Shown piece after piece: positions 46,253 through 59,000 of a stretch of 64,000 nucleotides of DNA. Within the stretch, counting starts at the first letter, position 1. Every line of letters begins with the position of its first letter. Both the position numbers and the translations under genes were made by a program. Under the pieces are notes generated by a model, which was not told the DNA's origin, ran no database searches, and saw only the letters and a list, made by a program, of their open reading frames with translations. Source of the DNA: Plantago ovata (Eukaryota > Streptophyta > Magnoliopsida > Lamiales > Plantaginaceae); NCBI GenBank assembly GCA_028274465.1, contig CM051455.1, positions 56,934,738-56,998,737 of the forward strand, read 5' to 3'.

Positions 46253-48030
46253 CCTATAAATACATGATTATTTGTACAAATCTTATAAATCATGGCCATC
46301 AATTAGAAACATTTGTGAACATGTAAAAGCTACATAGATGTGAAATGGATTCAAGTAAAGCATTACCTAGCTAGTTATCAACACATTATAAGCCATACAA
46401 CTGTAAGTTAACACACCTTATTCTTTGGATCATTGCATACATATTTCAAATAATTCCTAGCACAAGTTGATTCACTCATCCATTCTTAAATCAACAGTAG
46501 GTCCCACCTGCCTCTATTCTAGTTCACCACACACACATATCTAGTTGGCTCAAATCACAAAACAATTCACATCAAATAAAAATCAACATCTCATTGTTTT
46601 TCTTCCTACTTTTCATCTACTTATGCATATCTAGATTAATATTCAGAATTGATGCAAAAGAATCATGATCGTTTTTTAAGGAAACAGAAAAGAACAAAGC
46701 ACTAAAAAAATAAAATAAAAAACTTGCTTTGTATGACATCAAGACCATTACAATATTTCATGTTTGTCCATGTCTACTTGATCAATTTTCCATTTTAGAT
46801 AATAACAGGGCCAACAAAAACTCAGCCGAAGTAGGAGAGTTTACATCGATCGATTTCATTCTATTACATATCTTAAACTTGTAATCAATCATACACATAT
46901 TAAACCAAATCAACCAATTGTTTTTTTTTAAAACAACAAAAATTTATTAATGCTTGAAACAATACAACAAAGTTCAAAATCGGAATAAACCTCCAGGATA
47001 CCATACAAGGACCAAAAAATTCCAACATAACCACACCAACCGTAAAATACAACACCTGATACTATAAATCCAACCAACACGATGCATACTATATACAAGA
47101 ACCAAGATTACAATTTCTAGTGCTATCATCCAAACCGTATCAAAATACCACCAGCGCCGATTACTAATACAGTCACAACACACGAATAATAATTACATAG
47201 TGATTACTCTATATAACATAATAATACATGAAATGAAATGAAAATAAAACACAAGAATCTAATTCCAATAGAAAAATTCAACATAATACACAAAATGATA
47301 ACCGAGCTAAACTATTTGGGAATAAAGCTCAGTTTAGGCAATTACTAAATCCAACATGTTTGATATAGGGTCCAACGGCTCTCCAGAAATAACAACACTA
47401 AATAACTAGATCAATGAGAACGAAATTAGGATTAAGTTGAGACAAAAGAGGCGACAATCCATAGACATGCAATACTCAGCAATCATACCTGTGAGCAATT
47501 GGCCAAGAACTGTTGAAACATTAGAAGAAAATACCAAATACATAATATATTTTAAGTAGCTTTGGTTGAAAAATTGAAGCGCGGAAGAATGTTGGCGTGA
47601 AAAGAAGAGTAAAAGGGAGACTGGCGGTAAAATATTAGGGTTGGGACCAAATTTTTGGGGTACATTATCGTGAGGAAGAAGAAGGTGAGATTAGATTATT
47701 TTATTTACTTGGAATATAATAATAAAGAATAAGGGTGAAGGGAGGCTGCTAGTTAATTGGGAGGAATATTGGAGCGAGATGATGGTCTCTAAAGATATCT
47801 AAATATGAGAGAGGGAGACTTTATTTATTTGAGACTGGTTCCACTCTCTATAATGTTTTGTAGCTAGTTTGGTCACTTAATTCATTAGGGACTATTAATC
47901 GGTCTCAAATAAATTGTATTTGGTACCACTGGTTGTCGCTCTCTAATGTTTGCTCTTTGATACCCAACTTTTTGTAGTGACCATTTGTCGATAGAGAAGT
48001 CCATAAATCCGTTGTCAAGCATATATTACT

Positions 48031-48502
48031 TCAGACATGTTTTAACTCCTCCTTCATATAACTCTTCTCCTTTTCAGACAACTTCATCACATGTGCTTTT
48101 ACTGTGATATTCACGACCTTGGGGTTTAAATAGCTGAACAGTTCTCTAACTTCTTCATATTCAACAAACGATAAGGGTAAATTATGTTTCACAACAACCC
48201 TTGCCAACATTTCCCGGAAGACTTCTTTATCAAAAGTTGGTCTAGACTCCTCGCCATCTGCATCTATCAAAAGACCCATGACATTCTAATAAGTGTTTCT
48301 TCATATTAATTGTTCCAATTGATTTGAGACTTGTGGGTCATACATAAACTTGAGGGAACCATTTACACCTAGCTCTAACAACTTGTTTAGTATGAGCCTT
48401 AGACTTCACAAAATGATCCCATATTGTCGAACCATTTCTCCGACGCTTTGCTGGTGCTGGTTGCGGTGAATTAGGTGAGGAACTTGAACGGTTCTCCATT
48501 TG
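48031..48502 (-). pseudogene. hAT transposase N-terminal part with BED-type finger
   Basis: On the - strand: STIWDHFVKSKAHTKQVVRA (BED finger region), then DKEVFREMLARVVVKHNLPL and SFVEYEEVRELFSYLNP, a strongly conserved hAT block. Frame changes lie near 48,300-48,350. The coding sense continues toward LTTDLWTSLSTNG up to the CACTA insertion at 47,980. Confidence 0.8.
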
Positions 48503-48842
48503 AATTCTAAAAAATAATGTGGGATAGTATACATTAAGTCAATGAAGAGCAAAACAGACAACTAAATGGACCAGATTAAGGATAATATGCATTATAGATA
48601 GACCAAAGATAATCTATATTTTCCAATTGTGTCATCAGTTTAGCATATTCATTTGAACTTTCTGAAAATGTAAATACAGTCTTGGGGCAAGTTTCTTCCG
48701 ATTGGTACAAAATGGCAAGCAAGAAGTGATCAAAGATAAAACAATTTCTTAGCCTATATGAAAGAAGCCTAGCTAATCATCTGATATCTCCAATGTAAAA
48801 TTGCTAAGCACGAGACATAGTACTTAGCTACTAATAATATAG

Positions 48843-48864
48843 TATGTATATATATATATATATA

Positions 48865-48911
<47 letters not shown>
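48843..48911. repeat. (TA)n microsatellite
   Basis: About 34 TA units with one TCTA interruption. Confidence 0.95.
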
Positions 48912-48912
<1 letters not shown>

Positions 48913-49564
48913 CTTTTAGCAAATAGTAGACAACATTAGTACTTATCCAAGATTAACAAACCAAACTATACAATAGACATTCCAATATGAATAAACCAAG
49001 CTCTTTGTTCATGCCTAAAATAAACATTCACTATTGCAAAATATGCCCACAAAATCCACAATCCTACATGTCGATGGAGTAACGGTTGTTTTACATATAT
49101 GAACTAAGTAATCCACAAAATCCACAATCCTACATGTCGATTCTTAATCCAGTAAATTAGTACATGAGAAGTGAAAAACGAGCAGTCACCAGGCCGATTT
49201 GAAGTTGTGTACATAGTTTACCTTGAGCAATAGATGCGAGCAGACGTGAGAGGGAGTGAAGAATGAGCAGTTGAGACACCGATAAGATGACTGGCGCGAC
49301 ATGTTCACGATCACCGGAGGGTGGCAGAGCTAGGTTCATCGGGAATTTGGAAATTTTTAGTGAGAGAAAGTTGTGAATGGAAAGAAAAAAGGTTGCCTAA
49401 TTAATGTGGGTGAATGTGGTTATCCACATGTGAACCAGTTTCTACCCATTTTAATATGAGTTCATTTTATTTTGTCCTATTTTATAGTGGATTAAATAAA
49501 AAGTGGGTCAAATTGGATTGGATAAGGTTACACCCATATGTATGGGTCTAAGTTCCCAGCACTA

Positions 49565-52060
49565 CACTGGAGTCTCAAGCTCAACTATAAATATTCAAGG
49601 GAATCGACATCTTCTTCATATGGAAAAATCACGAGTTAATATAGAAGATCATTCTTTTTAATTTTCTGTAATTTTCTACAAGTTTTATGGTTTAGCCTCG
49701 CTGGAACTTGTTCATAGATTTTAGGTTTAGACTTGTCTAAGGTTTTGACCTTGCTTGTGTTTATCTAGTAGGAGTGAGATTAAAAAATCTCATACTTTGT
49801 AATATTGATTCTTATTAGTCATTTACCCATTATTGCTTCGAGCAATAGAAATATTACCTGAGAAAGTTTATTTCCCTGAGTTATTTATTATTCCGCTACA
49901 TATTATTTCTATTAGAATAACTCTGCATTAGAGTGTTGAGCTACGTGTTTACATAACACCGGCCAGCCTCAACACAACGATTATGTTTAGTATTTGTGTT
50001 CAAGTTAAATACTACACTTTTAAGATAATTACATATGAAAGTGTAAGGGTGTTATAGAAATAATTATTAGAATTTCGTTACATATTTCTTGATTTGGAGA
50101 TGGGGATTTTTAGATTAACATGGTGTTTTGGTTGCTCAATTTGTTGGGAAGATCTGAAGTACTCTGATGTTTTCAATTTCATAGAAGTCTTTGGTTGAGA
50201 CTTAATAAGGAGTTGATTATGAAATAAAGAAGTCGTTCTAATTTATAAACATTAAGTTAGGGTCGGGCTAAGTTTAGTGTTGAGATATCTCGTATCCTCA
50301 GACAGGAACCATTTGCATCTTCTTAAATCCGTTGAATTCATACTTTCACTATAATAAAATAAAAGGGTCCACATCTTTTTTAAAACCCTACAAGCGTCCC
50401 TAATTACAAAATAAACATCGTTAGATTAATAACATTTTGCTCCAAAATCTCATTTCTTTTTGGGCTGATTGACTCTTATTTACAACTTTGTTATTGGCTC
50501 TAAAATTACAAATCAAACAAGGTCTTCAGGGAGAAAATAATTTTAAAAAACAAAGAAAAATTAGTATTATTTTTACCTCCGATTGGAGTTGTTTTGAGTT
50601 CCAATCGGAGCTGTTTGGTGGAGCGGTGTAGCGTTGAGCCCCACCATTATCAGAGTCCACTGTTTCGATTAGAGCTCTAATAACTTCGATCAAGCTCTAA
50701 CAACTACAATCGGAGCTGTTCGGTGGAGTTTGAGCTTCGCCATTAACCTCCACCAGTAATGGTGGAGCTATGCTCATGATTATTTTAATTTTGTTGTTGT
50801 TAAAAATAGTAATACTTGTTTGATTTGAGAAATTCGAAGACTTAGAAAACGGCACTAATTCGTTTTTGGTCATATTTATGGACCAAAATGTAGTTGTTGG
50901 ACACTAGTTGACATTAATCCGATATTGTCGATTTAGTGGAGTTCATTTGAGAAAATGAACCTCCCAAGTCACTCTAAAATTGAATGTGGAAGTTGCTATG
51001 TTCTTTAATCTAAAAACTTATTAATTTCAATTATGTTAGATTTATTCAGTTTAGTTCAGTTCTGTTTAGATTTGTGATGGAATGTGATTCTCCCTGGAGA
51101 GTAAACGTGACATATGGGCCTTCGAAAGTCTTTCCTAGACCTCAGGAGCTACGGTTTGGCGGGAGCCTTCATGGCTTTTTCTAGGTTGGGCAGAGGGCCT
51201 GAACCTACATATATGGGCCTGGACAGTATTATCATCTTGTTTAGCTCCTTCCTCCTTGGATCTGAAGCCAACTTACATATCTAACTTTTTTTTTGGGGGG
51301 AGGGGGGGGGTGCTGTTTGTTCGGTCTGCCTTGAGGTCAAATCGGAGTTTAGAGACTTTACTCAAAGGTGGAGGGAAAGCCTCCTTTGTTAACAATATGG
51401 AGTGTGAGTGTGTCTCACCAATATATCAAAGGATATGTGATATTCCCAAGAATATATCTTATTGTTGCCGGTAGTGTTCTTCCCACAAGAAAACCCAAAG
51501 CTATACTTGTAGAGTGATACTTTGGAGGTTGGTCTAATGTTATCCACCTTGGCTTCCTCCTTGGGATCACCACTTTATCTAGATGTTGGAGAATCACATG
51601 ACTTTACTCAAGCATCCACACAAAACTGGTGGCTGGTAGGCTTGATCTTGACAGATATGGTCTTGCCCATACTCATGTAAGAAAAATATATGTCGTTGTT
51701 CTTATCTATTTGTTTTACGCATTTAGTCATTATCAACACATTCGAGTATGCATATCGTAGTCCTTTATGGTCGGATGTTGAACCTCAAAAGCACGTGACT
51801 CTCCCCAGTCCCTGGTATCAGGATGCCTTGGGACATGCACCACTAAGGCCAATGCTCCTATATCTTTTGGCGACGAGTTCCCTTAGGCCGTTTGGTCCGG
51901 AGCTTAGGAACCCGATGGTGCCTTGGTCCAGATGTACCAATATATCTAAGGGAGCGACTTAATCGGTATATTAGTACTGTCGTCGAGATGCGCACACACA
52001 CAGATACTAAGCGTCGAAGGACCCGAGTCGCCCTAGCACGCATGTTGGCGGATTAGACAA
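49565..52060. other. Unassigned repeat-like DNA, no gene
   Basis: The first 500 bases (TATA-like CTATAAATA at 49,584, then TTATTATTCCGC near 49,886) resemble an old LTR-type remnant. A GGAGCT array lies at 50,578-50,775. A G-run (51,293-51,310) and short ORFs near 51,700-52,040 belong to no family I know. Confidence 0.4.
50578..50775. repeat. Third GGAGCT palindrome array
   Basis: Repeats of CAATCGGAGCTGTT, GAGCTCTAA and GGTGGAGC in both orientations, with an inverted pair CTCCACCA/TGGTGGAG near 50,750-50,766. Motif type is shared with 4,425 and 35,930. Confidence 0.7.
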
Positions 52061-53026
52061 ATCTGGACATATTTTGATATCATCAATTTGCTTAGTTATA
52101 TTTTACACTTCGTATTATAAGTAAATTTAATTTAACTTAGCTTCATTCAAATGAGTTCAATTATTTTATTATTTTCTTTTGAAACGCAGTTCAATCTTGT
52201 TCAATTATGTTTAAACGTATAAAACAAACCCGTAGTAGTTTATAAAAATTAACTTAAAGAAAGAAAAAAATTTATTAGAAAACACTCAAAAAGACCAAAA
52301 AAAGAAAAAAAGAAAAAAGAAAAAAGAAAAGGGGATGATGACTTGTACAAAAGTAGAGACGTGGCATTACGTAATTGGAGATGCTGATAAATCGTGACAG
52401 GTACTGCTGCTCTACCAGTGGAACTGTTGGAAGTCTCCCCAACAAAACCACCATCCTTCTGCGGCGAAATGCTAGAATTTCAGATATACTATAGTGTATT
52501 TGTATAGAAATTAGAAGATTCCCCGTCAAAATTCAAATTCAATCCCCAATTTCAAACCCTAGCTACTATCATTCGATCACCAGCCAACAGGTATAATTCT
52601 CATTCAATCATCTCCTATTCTACTTTTCAATTGTTGTTTATCACTGTAAAACGTAATCAACTCTCTCTATAACCCGTATTACTTATCGCATACTTGAATC
52701 GAGATGATTTGTACGTGTTCTCCGTAAACGATACACGGTCGCTTAGTTCACAATTTTTTTTGTTTTTATTGCTCTTACTTGCATTTTGGATGATTAGTGT
52801 GATAGAGAATTTTCGTCCTTCTAAAGCTTGTCAGATTGATGATTTGTTGTTTATTAGAGAAGTAATGATACTATTATGTTATTTGTGTGTTCCAGTTGAA
52901 ATTTGGTGCTGGAGTTGAGTTAGTGGGGGTGAACTTATTAGCTTGATCAGCAAAAAATTCAGAATAGAGCGACCAAATTCGGGTGGCGACTTGGCAAGGA
53001 GGTTAAACTCCTTCCAGACAGTCGTC
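52061..53026 (+). promoter_or_regulatory. Promoter and 5' untranslated region of the pyrophosphatase gene
   Basis: TATA-like CTATAGTG lies near 52,488. A probable untranslated exon ends at 52,590 (CCAACAG followed by GTATAATT) and an acceptor lies at 52,895 (TGTTCCAG), giving a leader intron of 305 bp. Intron presence is inferred from splice sites. Confidence 0.5.
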
Positions 53027-56000
53027 ATGGATGTTGATATTGAAGGTGGAGAGGGGCTCTATGCTGAAAAGCCAAGGACATTCCCTAACATGCGTACTAA
53101 ACCTTACACACCTTTGGTATGCACTTCTACTATTTTTCATGTTTTGCATTGTGTTCATTCTACTGTTTCCATGTATTGCATTGCTGCACCTAGATTTTGT
53201 GCTGAATTCATTGGCTTGGAAACACTTTCCGGGGACATTTATATCTTTATGAGACACTTTCTTACTGCAGATATTTCGTTTACTGATGAGAATAAATGCT
53301 CGTGTGCTATTGGTTCTCCTGACCCTTGGAACTGGAGCTATCTTTTACGTTGGTGCTAGTACCTCTCCGGTTATTGTATTTGTGTTGACGGTTTGCATAC
53401 TCAGTTTTCTTGTGTCAGTATATCTGACTAAGTGGGTACTTGCTAAGGATGAAGGTCCCCCAGAGATGGTTGAGGTAAAGTACTTCCCTCTTAGTTGATG
53501 GTCTGTTACTTCTTGTTTTCTATGTTTCTTTTAGCCAAATGTTCATGCTATATTGATGATTTTCCATCAGAATTCATGGTAAGAGGACACCACAGGTTAA
53601 TGAACTATCATTAACAGTACTTCTATAATTCATTTTGATTTTCTACTGTCGCTCTTGTGAGATCAATTATTATAGAGCATACTCTATTACCTAGAACTCG
53701 GAGATCTGACTGTAGGATTTTACTGGCTCTACAGTCTACTTGTCATTCAATGGTCTGATACATTATGTGGAAATTAGGTTGTGTCAACTGAATTATGTAT
53801 TTGTACTTTCATCATTTATAGTGTATTCGCTGCCAGCCCAATGATTCCTTGTATCAGTATGCCTTATATTTAGGGCTGCTTAGATAAGTTGGGGATGAAT
53901 TTTGTACCTTAGTCTAAGCTTTATAGTGCTTATGAGTCTAACTCAGGTGTTTCTTTATTCTAAACTAAAACTGTTTGATTTCTATTATACAGCCAATTAT
54001 GACATGCAAAACCATGGTTATAAAGCTAGAATTAGGTTAAGTATATCATGTTTTAAAGAAGGATGAATCAACACAGACAACATTTTTATGTCTGGATTGG
54101 TGGTTGGAGAAGGGGGGAGGATCTTCTTTCAAATTGTCAGTTTCGTTCCCTTTCCTTTCTGAGGAACCACGAAGCCACTTCATGAGACGGCTTGAGAATG
54201 AGGGGATGTTAAGGAAATACAAATAGTTATAGCCACTTCGGCTGTAAGTGAAAGACAGAGAATGCATCTCTAATTATTGAGGTGGGAAAGGTCTTGTTTC
54301 TATAAATAATTTTATTGAGCAAGGGTGCAGGTGCTTTATTAACCACTGGCCTCTCTGGGGATTCTCCAGTCAGTTTCTCATTCCATTAGTAAAATAACTT
54401 GAGTCATTTTATTTTCTATCTTTCAGTTCAACCTTGCGTTCTACACAATTAACATGAAAAAAACTACTCCCTCCGTACCACTCATTTCTTTACATTTTCC
54501 TTTGTGTCCATCCCATTGATTTCTTTATGTTTCCTTTTTTGTCCACTTTGTCTTACCGCTTTATTATGGGCCCCGCCACTAAAACACATAATATAACGCG
54601 CTCATTAAAAACCGTGCAAAAAGCAAACATAGACAATTCATTGGGATGGAGGGAGTATCGACTTGGAAGTCGTATGTGTAAAAGAGGATGTCCATGCTCT
54701 GTGGCACTCCATTTCTTCCCTGTGGCATTGATGGGCCTTAATGAGGCGCAGGGAATCCAAGACACTTACCAGAGTAAAGTCTGAGACTCTGTCTTGACTT
54801 CTTAAAAAGTGAGACTCCATATCCAAGCTTTACTTTGACCATCCAAGAGCCGAAAGTTTATCTTGCATTCTCATCTACTTACGAGATATTATGTGTTCCC
54901 AGAACTATGTGCAGCTTTATGCAGTAATCATTTTTCACTGGAGCAGAAAATAGCGAACTTATACGTAATATTGTGGCCACACGCTCTTCACAGAATCACA
55001 TTTAGTTAAGTCAGGTGGCCAACAGTAGATAACATGTCATTATGATTAATACTTGGAGAAGTTCGTTTCTAAGAGATCTATTGGTTCTATTGGCACCTAT
55101 CGAAGGCCTAACCTAAAGACTCAAACCTTAAATGGCTGGATAAGATGGATCATGTCCTATTGAAGACAGAGTGCCACTTTTGTTGCATATTTTCTCTGTA
55201 TTTATCCTTGAGGACTTGTGGATCCATCCAATTCTGCTTGGGCCACGCCATTCATGAGGAGCCACCGGGATTGCACAGTAGGCCTGGCAAGCTCTTTATG
55301 AAGGAGCTTGACTTTTAGGAGAGGCAAGAAGAGACTCAGAGAAAGCAATAGTTTATTGTTTAAGAAAGATGATAGCGTTCTTTTTTAACGTGGGAAGTCA
55401 ACTATAATGTGGTCACATCTATGATTACAATAGTTTATTGTTTAAGAAAGATGATAGCGTTCTTTTTTAACGCTCAACAAGCTATGGGATTGATGAGAAT
55501 TAAAAAAGAAAAAAGGAGGATAGAATAGAGAAGTTTGGGAGTTTAACGGCTCACGCTGGTTGTTAATTTATTTCCCAAGTTAATCTCTCTCTCCCTGCAC
55601 ATGCAATGACACCAAATAAAAAGGAAAAGAAATGGTTACTACCTGATTTACTTTTTGCCATACTTTTTGTGCTGCCATATGTGGATCTTATCTATGAAGT
55701 CGCTGCGACAGTGCCTTCATACGACAATGAAAGAAAAAAGAAAGTAAACGGCTGCTGTTGGTGCTGGTCCATACCTCCATCATTAGGCATTGTGTCTCCA
55801 AGTAGTACTACAATTATTCATTAGACGTTCAGCATTTTAATCTGTTAGTTTCAGATTTCAACAATAAAATCACCAGTACTAATCTCTTTTCTACCTTGTG
55901 TACTAGTTCCTGAGCATATTCACGCTGAGATTGTACACCAATAAACAAATTGTCTACTTCACTAGCTTTGTGTCTTGAAAAAATATTTTGGATAGGAATG

Positions 56001-59000
56001 TGGCCTGTGCATCCATAATGGCTCTTTGACTCTTATGTTTATTAGAGTAGGAAAGTTGAATGAGCAATGTGCTTCTTACTTTTGTTAGAGAGACAAGATA
56101 GAACAACGGATATGTAACCCGCGACAATTTCCTTCTATACGAATGCCTACTATTATTACGAATCATGAATCTCTATTCTGCATGTGACCTTGAGATATTT
56201 CTAACACATAATTGTGAGCTTGAAGTTGTTTGTGTCTTGACCTTGTTGTCATACTTGCTAGATATCAGATGCTATACGTGATGGGGCGGAAGGTTTCTTT
56301 AGAACCCAGTACGGAACTATTTCAAAGATGGCAGTTGTACTGGGATTTGTAATTCTCTTCATATACTTGTTCCGGAGTACAACTCCACAACAAGAAGCTT
56401 CTGGTTTGGGGAGGTAAAATTGAAAGTCCTACATGATATACTAGTACCTTTACATATCCTCTATGTATACACATGGGGACCAAGCTAGGCAAGAAGTACT
56501 GTAGCCTATTTTCTATATTAGAGTAGCCTATTTTCTATATTAGAGTTTGTAACAAGAATGCTGTCCATATGGTTACGCAGGGTTACATCTGCATATATCA
56601 CTGTTGCATCTTTTCTGCTGGGGGCACTTTGTTCTGGTATTGCTGGATATGTAGGAATGTGGGTCTCTGTTCGTGCAAATGTTCGAGTCTCAAGTGCAGC
56701 AAGACGATCTGCAAGAGAGGCGCTGCAGGTTCTGTTTTATTTATAATTCTTAGTTACGGGAAGCTGGGTGTGTATGTAATTTGACAAACTGGTATCTTTC
56801 ATTTGTAGATTGCTATTCGTGCTGGTGGTTTTTCTGCTTTAGTGGTTGTTGGGATGGCTGTTATTGGTATAGCAATACTGTATGCCACCTTTTATGTCTT
56901 GCTGGGGGTGGATTCACCAGGTGGCATGAAGATTACTGATTGTATGTCTTCACCTTTATCACCTTTCTACTTAATGAGCTTTCTATTTCTGCCTGGCCGC
57001 TTTTGTGTCATATTTTGCTAATAGCTGTTGTACTAAACATGGCCTTCAACCTGTCCCATCTCAGTGCCGCTTCTTCTTGTTGGATATGGTTTTGGGGCAT
57101 CATTTGTTGCACTTTTTGCTCAGCTGGGTGGAGGAATATATACAAAAGCTGCTGATGTTGGAGCTGACCTAGTTGGGAAAGTGGAACAGGGCATTCCTGA
57201 AGATGATCCACGTAATCCTGCTGTTATTGCTGATTTGGTACAAAACCGTAAATTTTACCTTTATATTTCTCTTGACAAATTTGGTGGCTCTTTCTCTTGC
57301 TCGTGAAATATCATGGTGAAATTAACTTTTCTTCTAGTAATTATATTCTCATGTGTTGCTTTGACAACAAAATTTGTTCACTAGAACTGCTCTCTGGTTG
57401 GTCTTATGAAAGGTTGGGGATAATGTCGGTGACTGTGCTGCTCGAGGTGCAGACCTTTTCGAAAGTATTGCAGCAGAAATAATTAGTGCTATGATACTTG
57501 GTGGAACAATGGCTAAACGCTGTAAAATTGAAGGTGTGTACTTGACCTCTGATATGCATATATCCTTTTGAAAATACTATTTGTTGCTTGTTTACTTTGA
57601 TGAACATTTGCTCCTGGGAGATGGCTTCTCTATTGCATTCTTAGATGAAAACTTTTCATGGTCTGAATATAATTACCCCTGATGTAATAATTTGCTTCTG
57701 ATATTGTTGCTCACTTGCCCTGTATTCTTTGGATCTTACCTTTCTTTACTCCCGAGTATTCAGTTTAACTTCCTATCAAGTTGGCTGTAAGAGTTTATTT
57801 AACTCATCTCTTTATTTCCGTGGTACCAAATTGTTTAATGGCGTGTTTGCAAATCATGTATTTCAAAATGCTTTGCAAAGTAGCTGCTGAAAAATATCAC
57901 ATATCAATCTGGATTAATTTCAATGGGTCGAAACTTGGCAGCCCCGGTCATTGCATTAAATAGAAAAAAAGGAATTTCCATTCGCTCATTTGACAATCCC
58001 GATCTTTGTCACAAAATTGCGCTATACTTCAGTTATTTAACATTATTGCCATAATCGATCATTCTATCATCTTTCATTTTGCCCATTTAAGTTGGATTTC
58101 AAGTTAAGATACACCGTCTCTGTGATTTCATTGGGCAATCTGTCATTAAGGGCTTCACTTGTACTGAGCAGCTTTTATTGTTTTACCATTTTCTTTTGTT
58201 GGGAATATGGATATCTAGAATGAAATAGATAGTGTAGTTTGATTTTTTTTATTACATTTGTTGCAGTTTATTTGACTAGTCAGCCGTTTGGTTTATTTTC
58301 ATATGATTGTGCAAAGATGATTTTACATGGAAACTTGCTTGCGGCTTTGGTGAACTAAATCTAACTGGTCCTCACATTTATCATTTTTACATGCAGATCC
58401 ATCGGGCTTCATTCTGTTTCCTCTGGTTGTTCATTCATTTGACCTAGTGATATCATCAGTGGGAATCTTTTCTATTCGGAACACACGGAACTCCACGGCC
58501 CTTGGTATTAAGGAGGATCCCATGGCTATTCTTCAAAAAGGATATTCTATAACAATTGTATTAGCTGTCTTGACATTTGGTTTGGTAATATTTCAATCTG
58601 CTCTTGTACTTCATTTACTTTTTCAATCATTGTTATCTCACTTGTGTGTGTGCCCGAGTATGTGTTACTTGGTAAATTGTTCGCCTGTTCATTTGGTTGA
58701 TGGTCGTTGATTCTTTTGCATATGCAGTCAACACGCTGGATGCTATATACGGAACAAGCACCTACAGCTTGGTTGAATTTTGCATTATGTGGCTTGGTTG
58801 GTATCATGACAGCTTATGCCTTTGTCTGGATCACTCAATATTACACAGACTACAAGCATGAGCCTGTACGCACATTAGCTCTTGCTAGCTCCACTGGGCA
58901 TGGAACAAATATAATTGCTGGAGTTAGTTTGGGTCTTGAATCAACAGCTCTGCCCGTCCTCGTAATAAGTGTAGCAATTATTTCAGCATATTGGCTGGGC

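Larger units (their letters stand above)
44060..47979 (-). mobile_element. CACTA remnant inserted in the hAT gene
   Basis: The - strand 5' end is CACTACAAAAAGTTGGGTATC (47,959-47,979), followed by a 1.7-kb non-coding 5' part and a TNP1-like gene. The insertion point is in the conserved hAT segment that reads LTTDLWTSLSTNG just right of 47,980. The next three bases are ACC. The other terminus is not recognisable between 44,060 and 44,560, so this end is approximate. Confidence 0.65.
39347..49564 (-). mobile_element. Decayed hAT DNA transposon with nested insertions
   Basis: Transposase pieces on the - strand lie at 48,502-48,031 (N-terminal) and 44,050-43,383 (C-terminal). The likely ends are TAGTGCTGGCAA at 39,347 and TTCCCAGCACTA at 49,553-49,564, which are inverted at 11 of 12 positions, with ACCCA-rich subterminal sequence at the right end. 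The 8-bp flanks do not match, so the left end is tentative. Inside lie a MITE (40,139), a solo LTR (40,319-42,838) and a CACTA remnant (about 44,060-47,979). Confidence 0.55.

Noticed and set aside
51256-51962. Two ORFs of 72 and 90 residues
   Set aside because: No motif, no conserved partner in the window, and one starts at a G-run. Treated as chance.
52943-53026. Upstream in-frame methionine before the AVP2 start
   Set aside because: The 28 extra residues have no counterpart in the family, while the ATG at 53,027 fits the known N-terminus.
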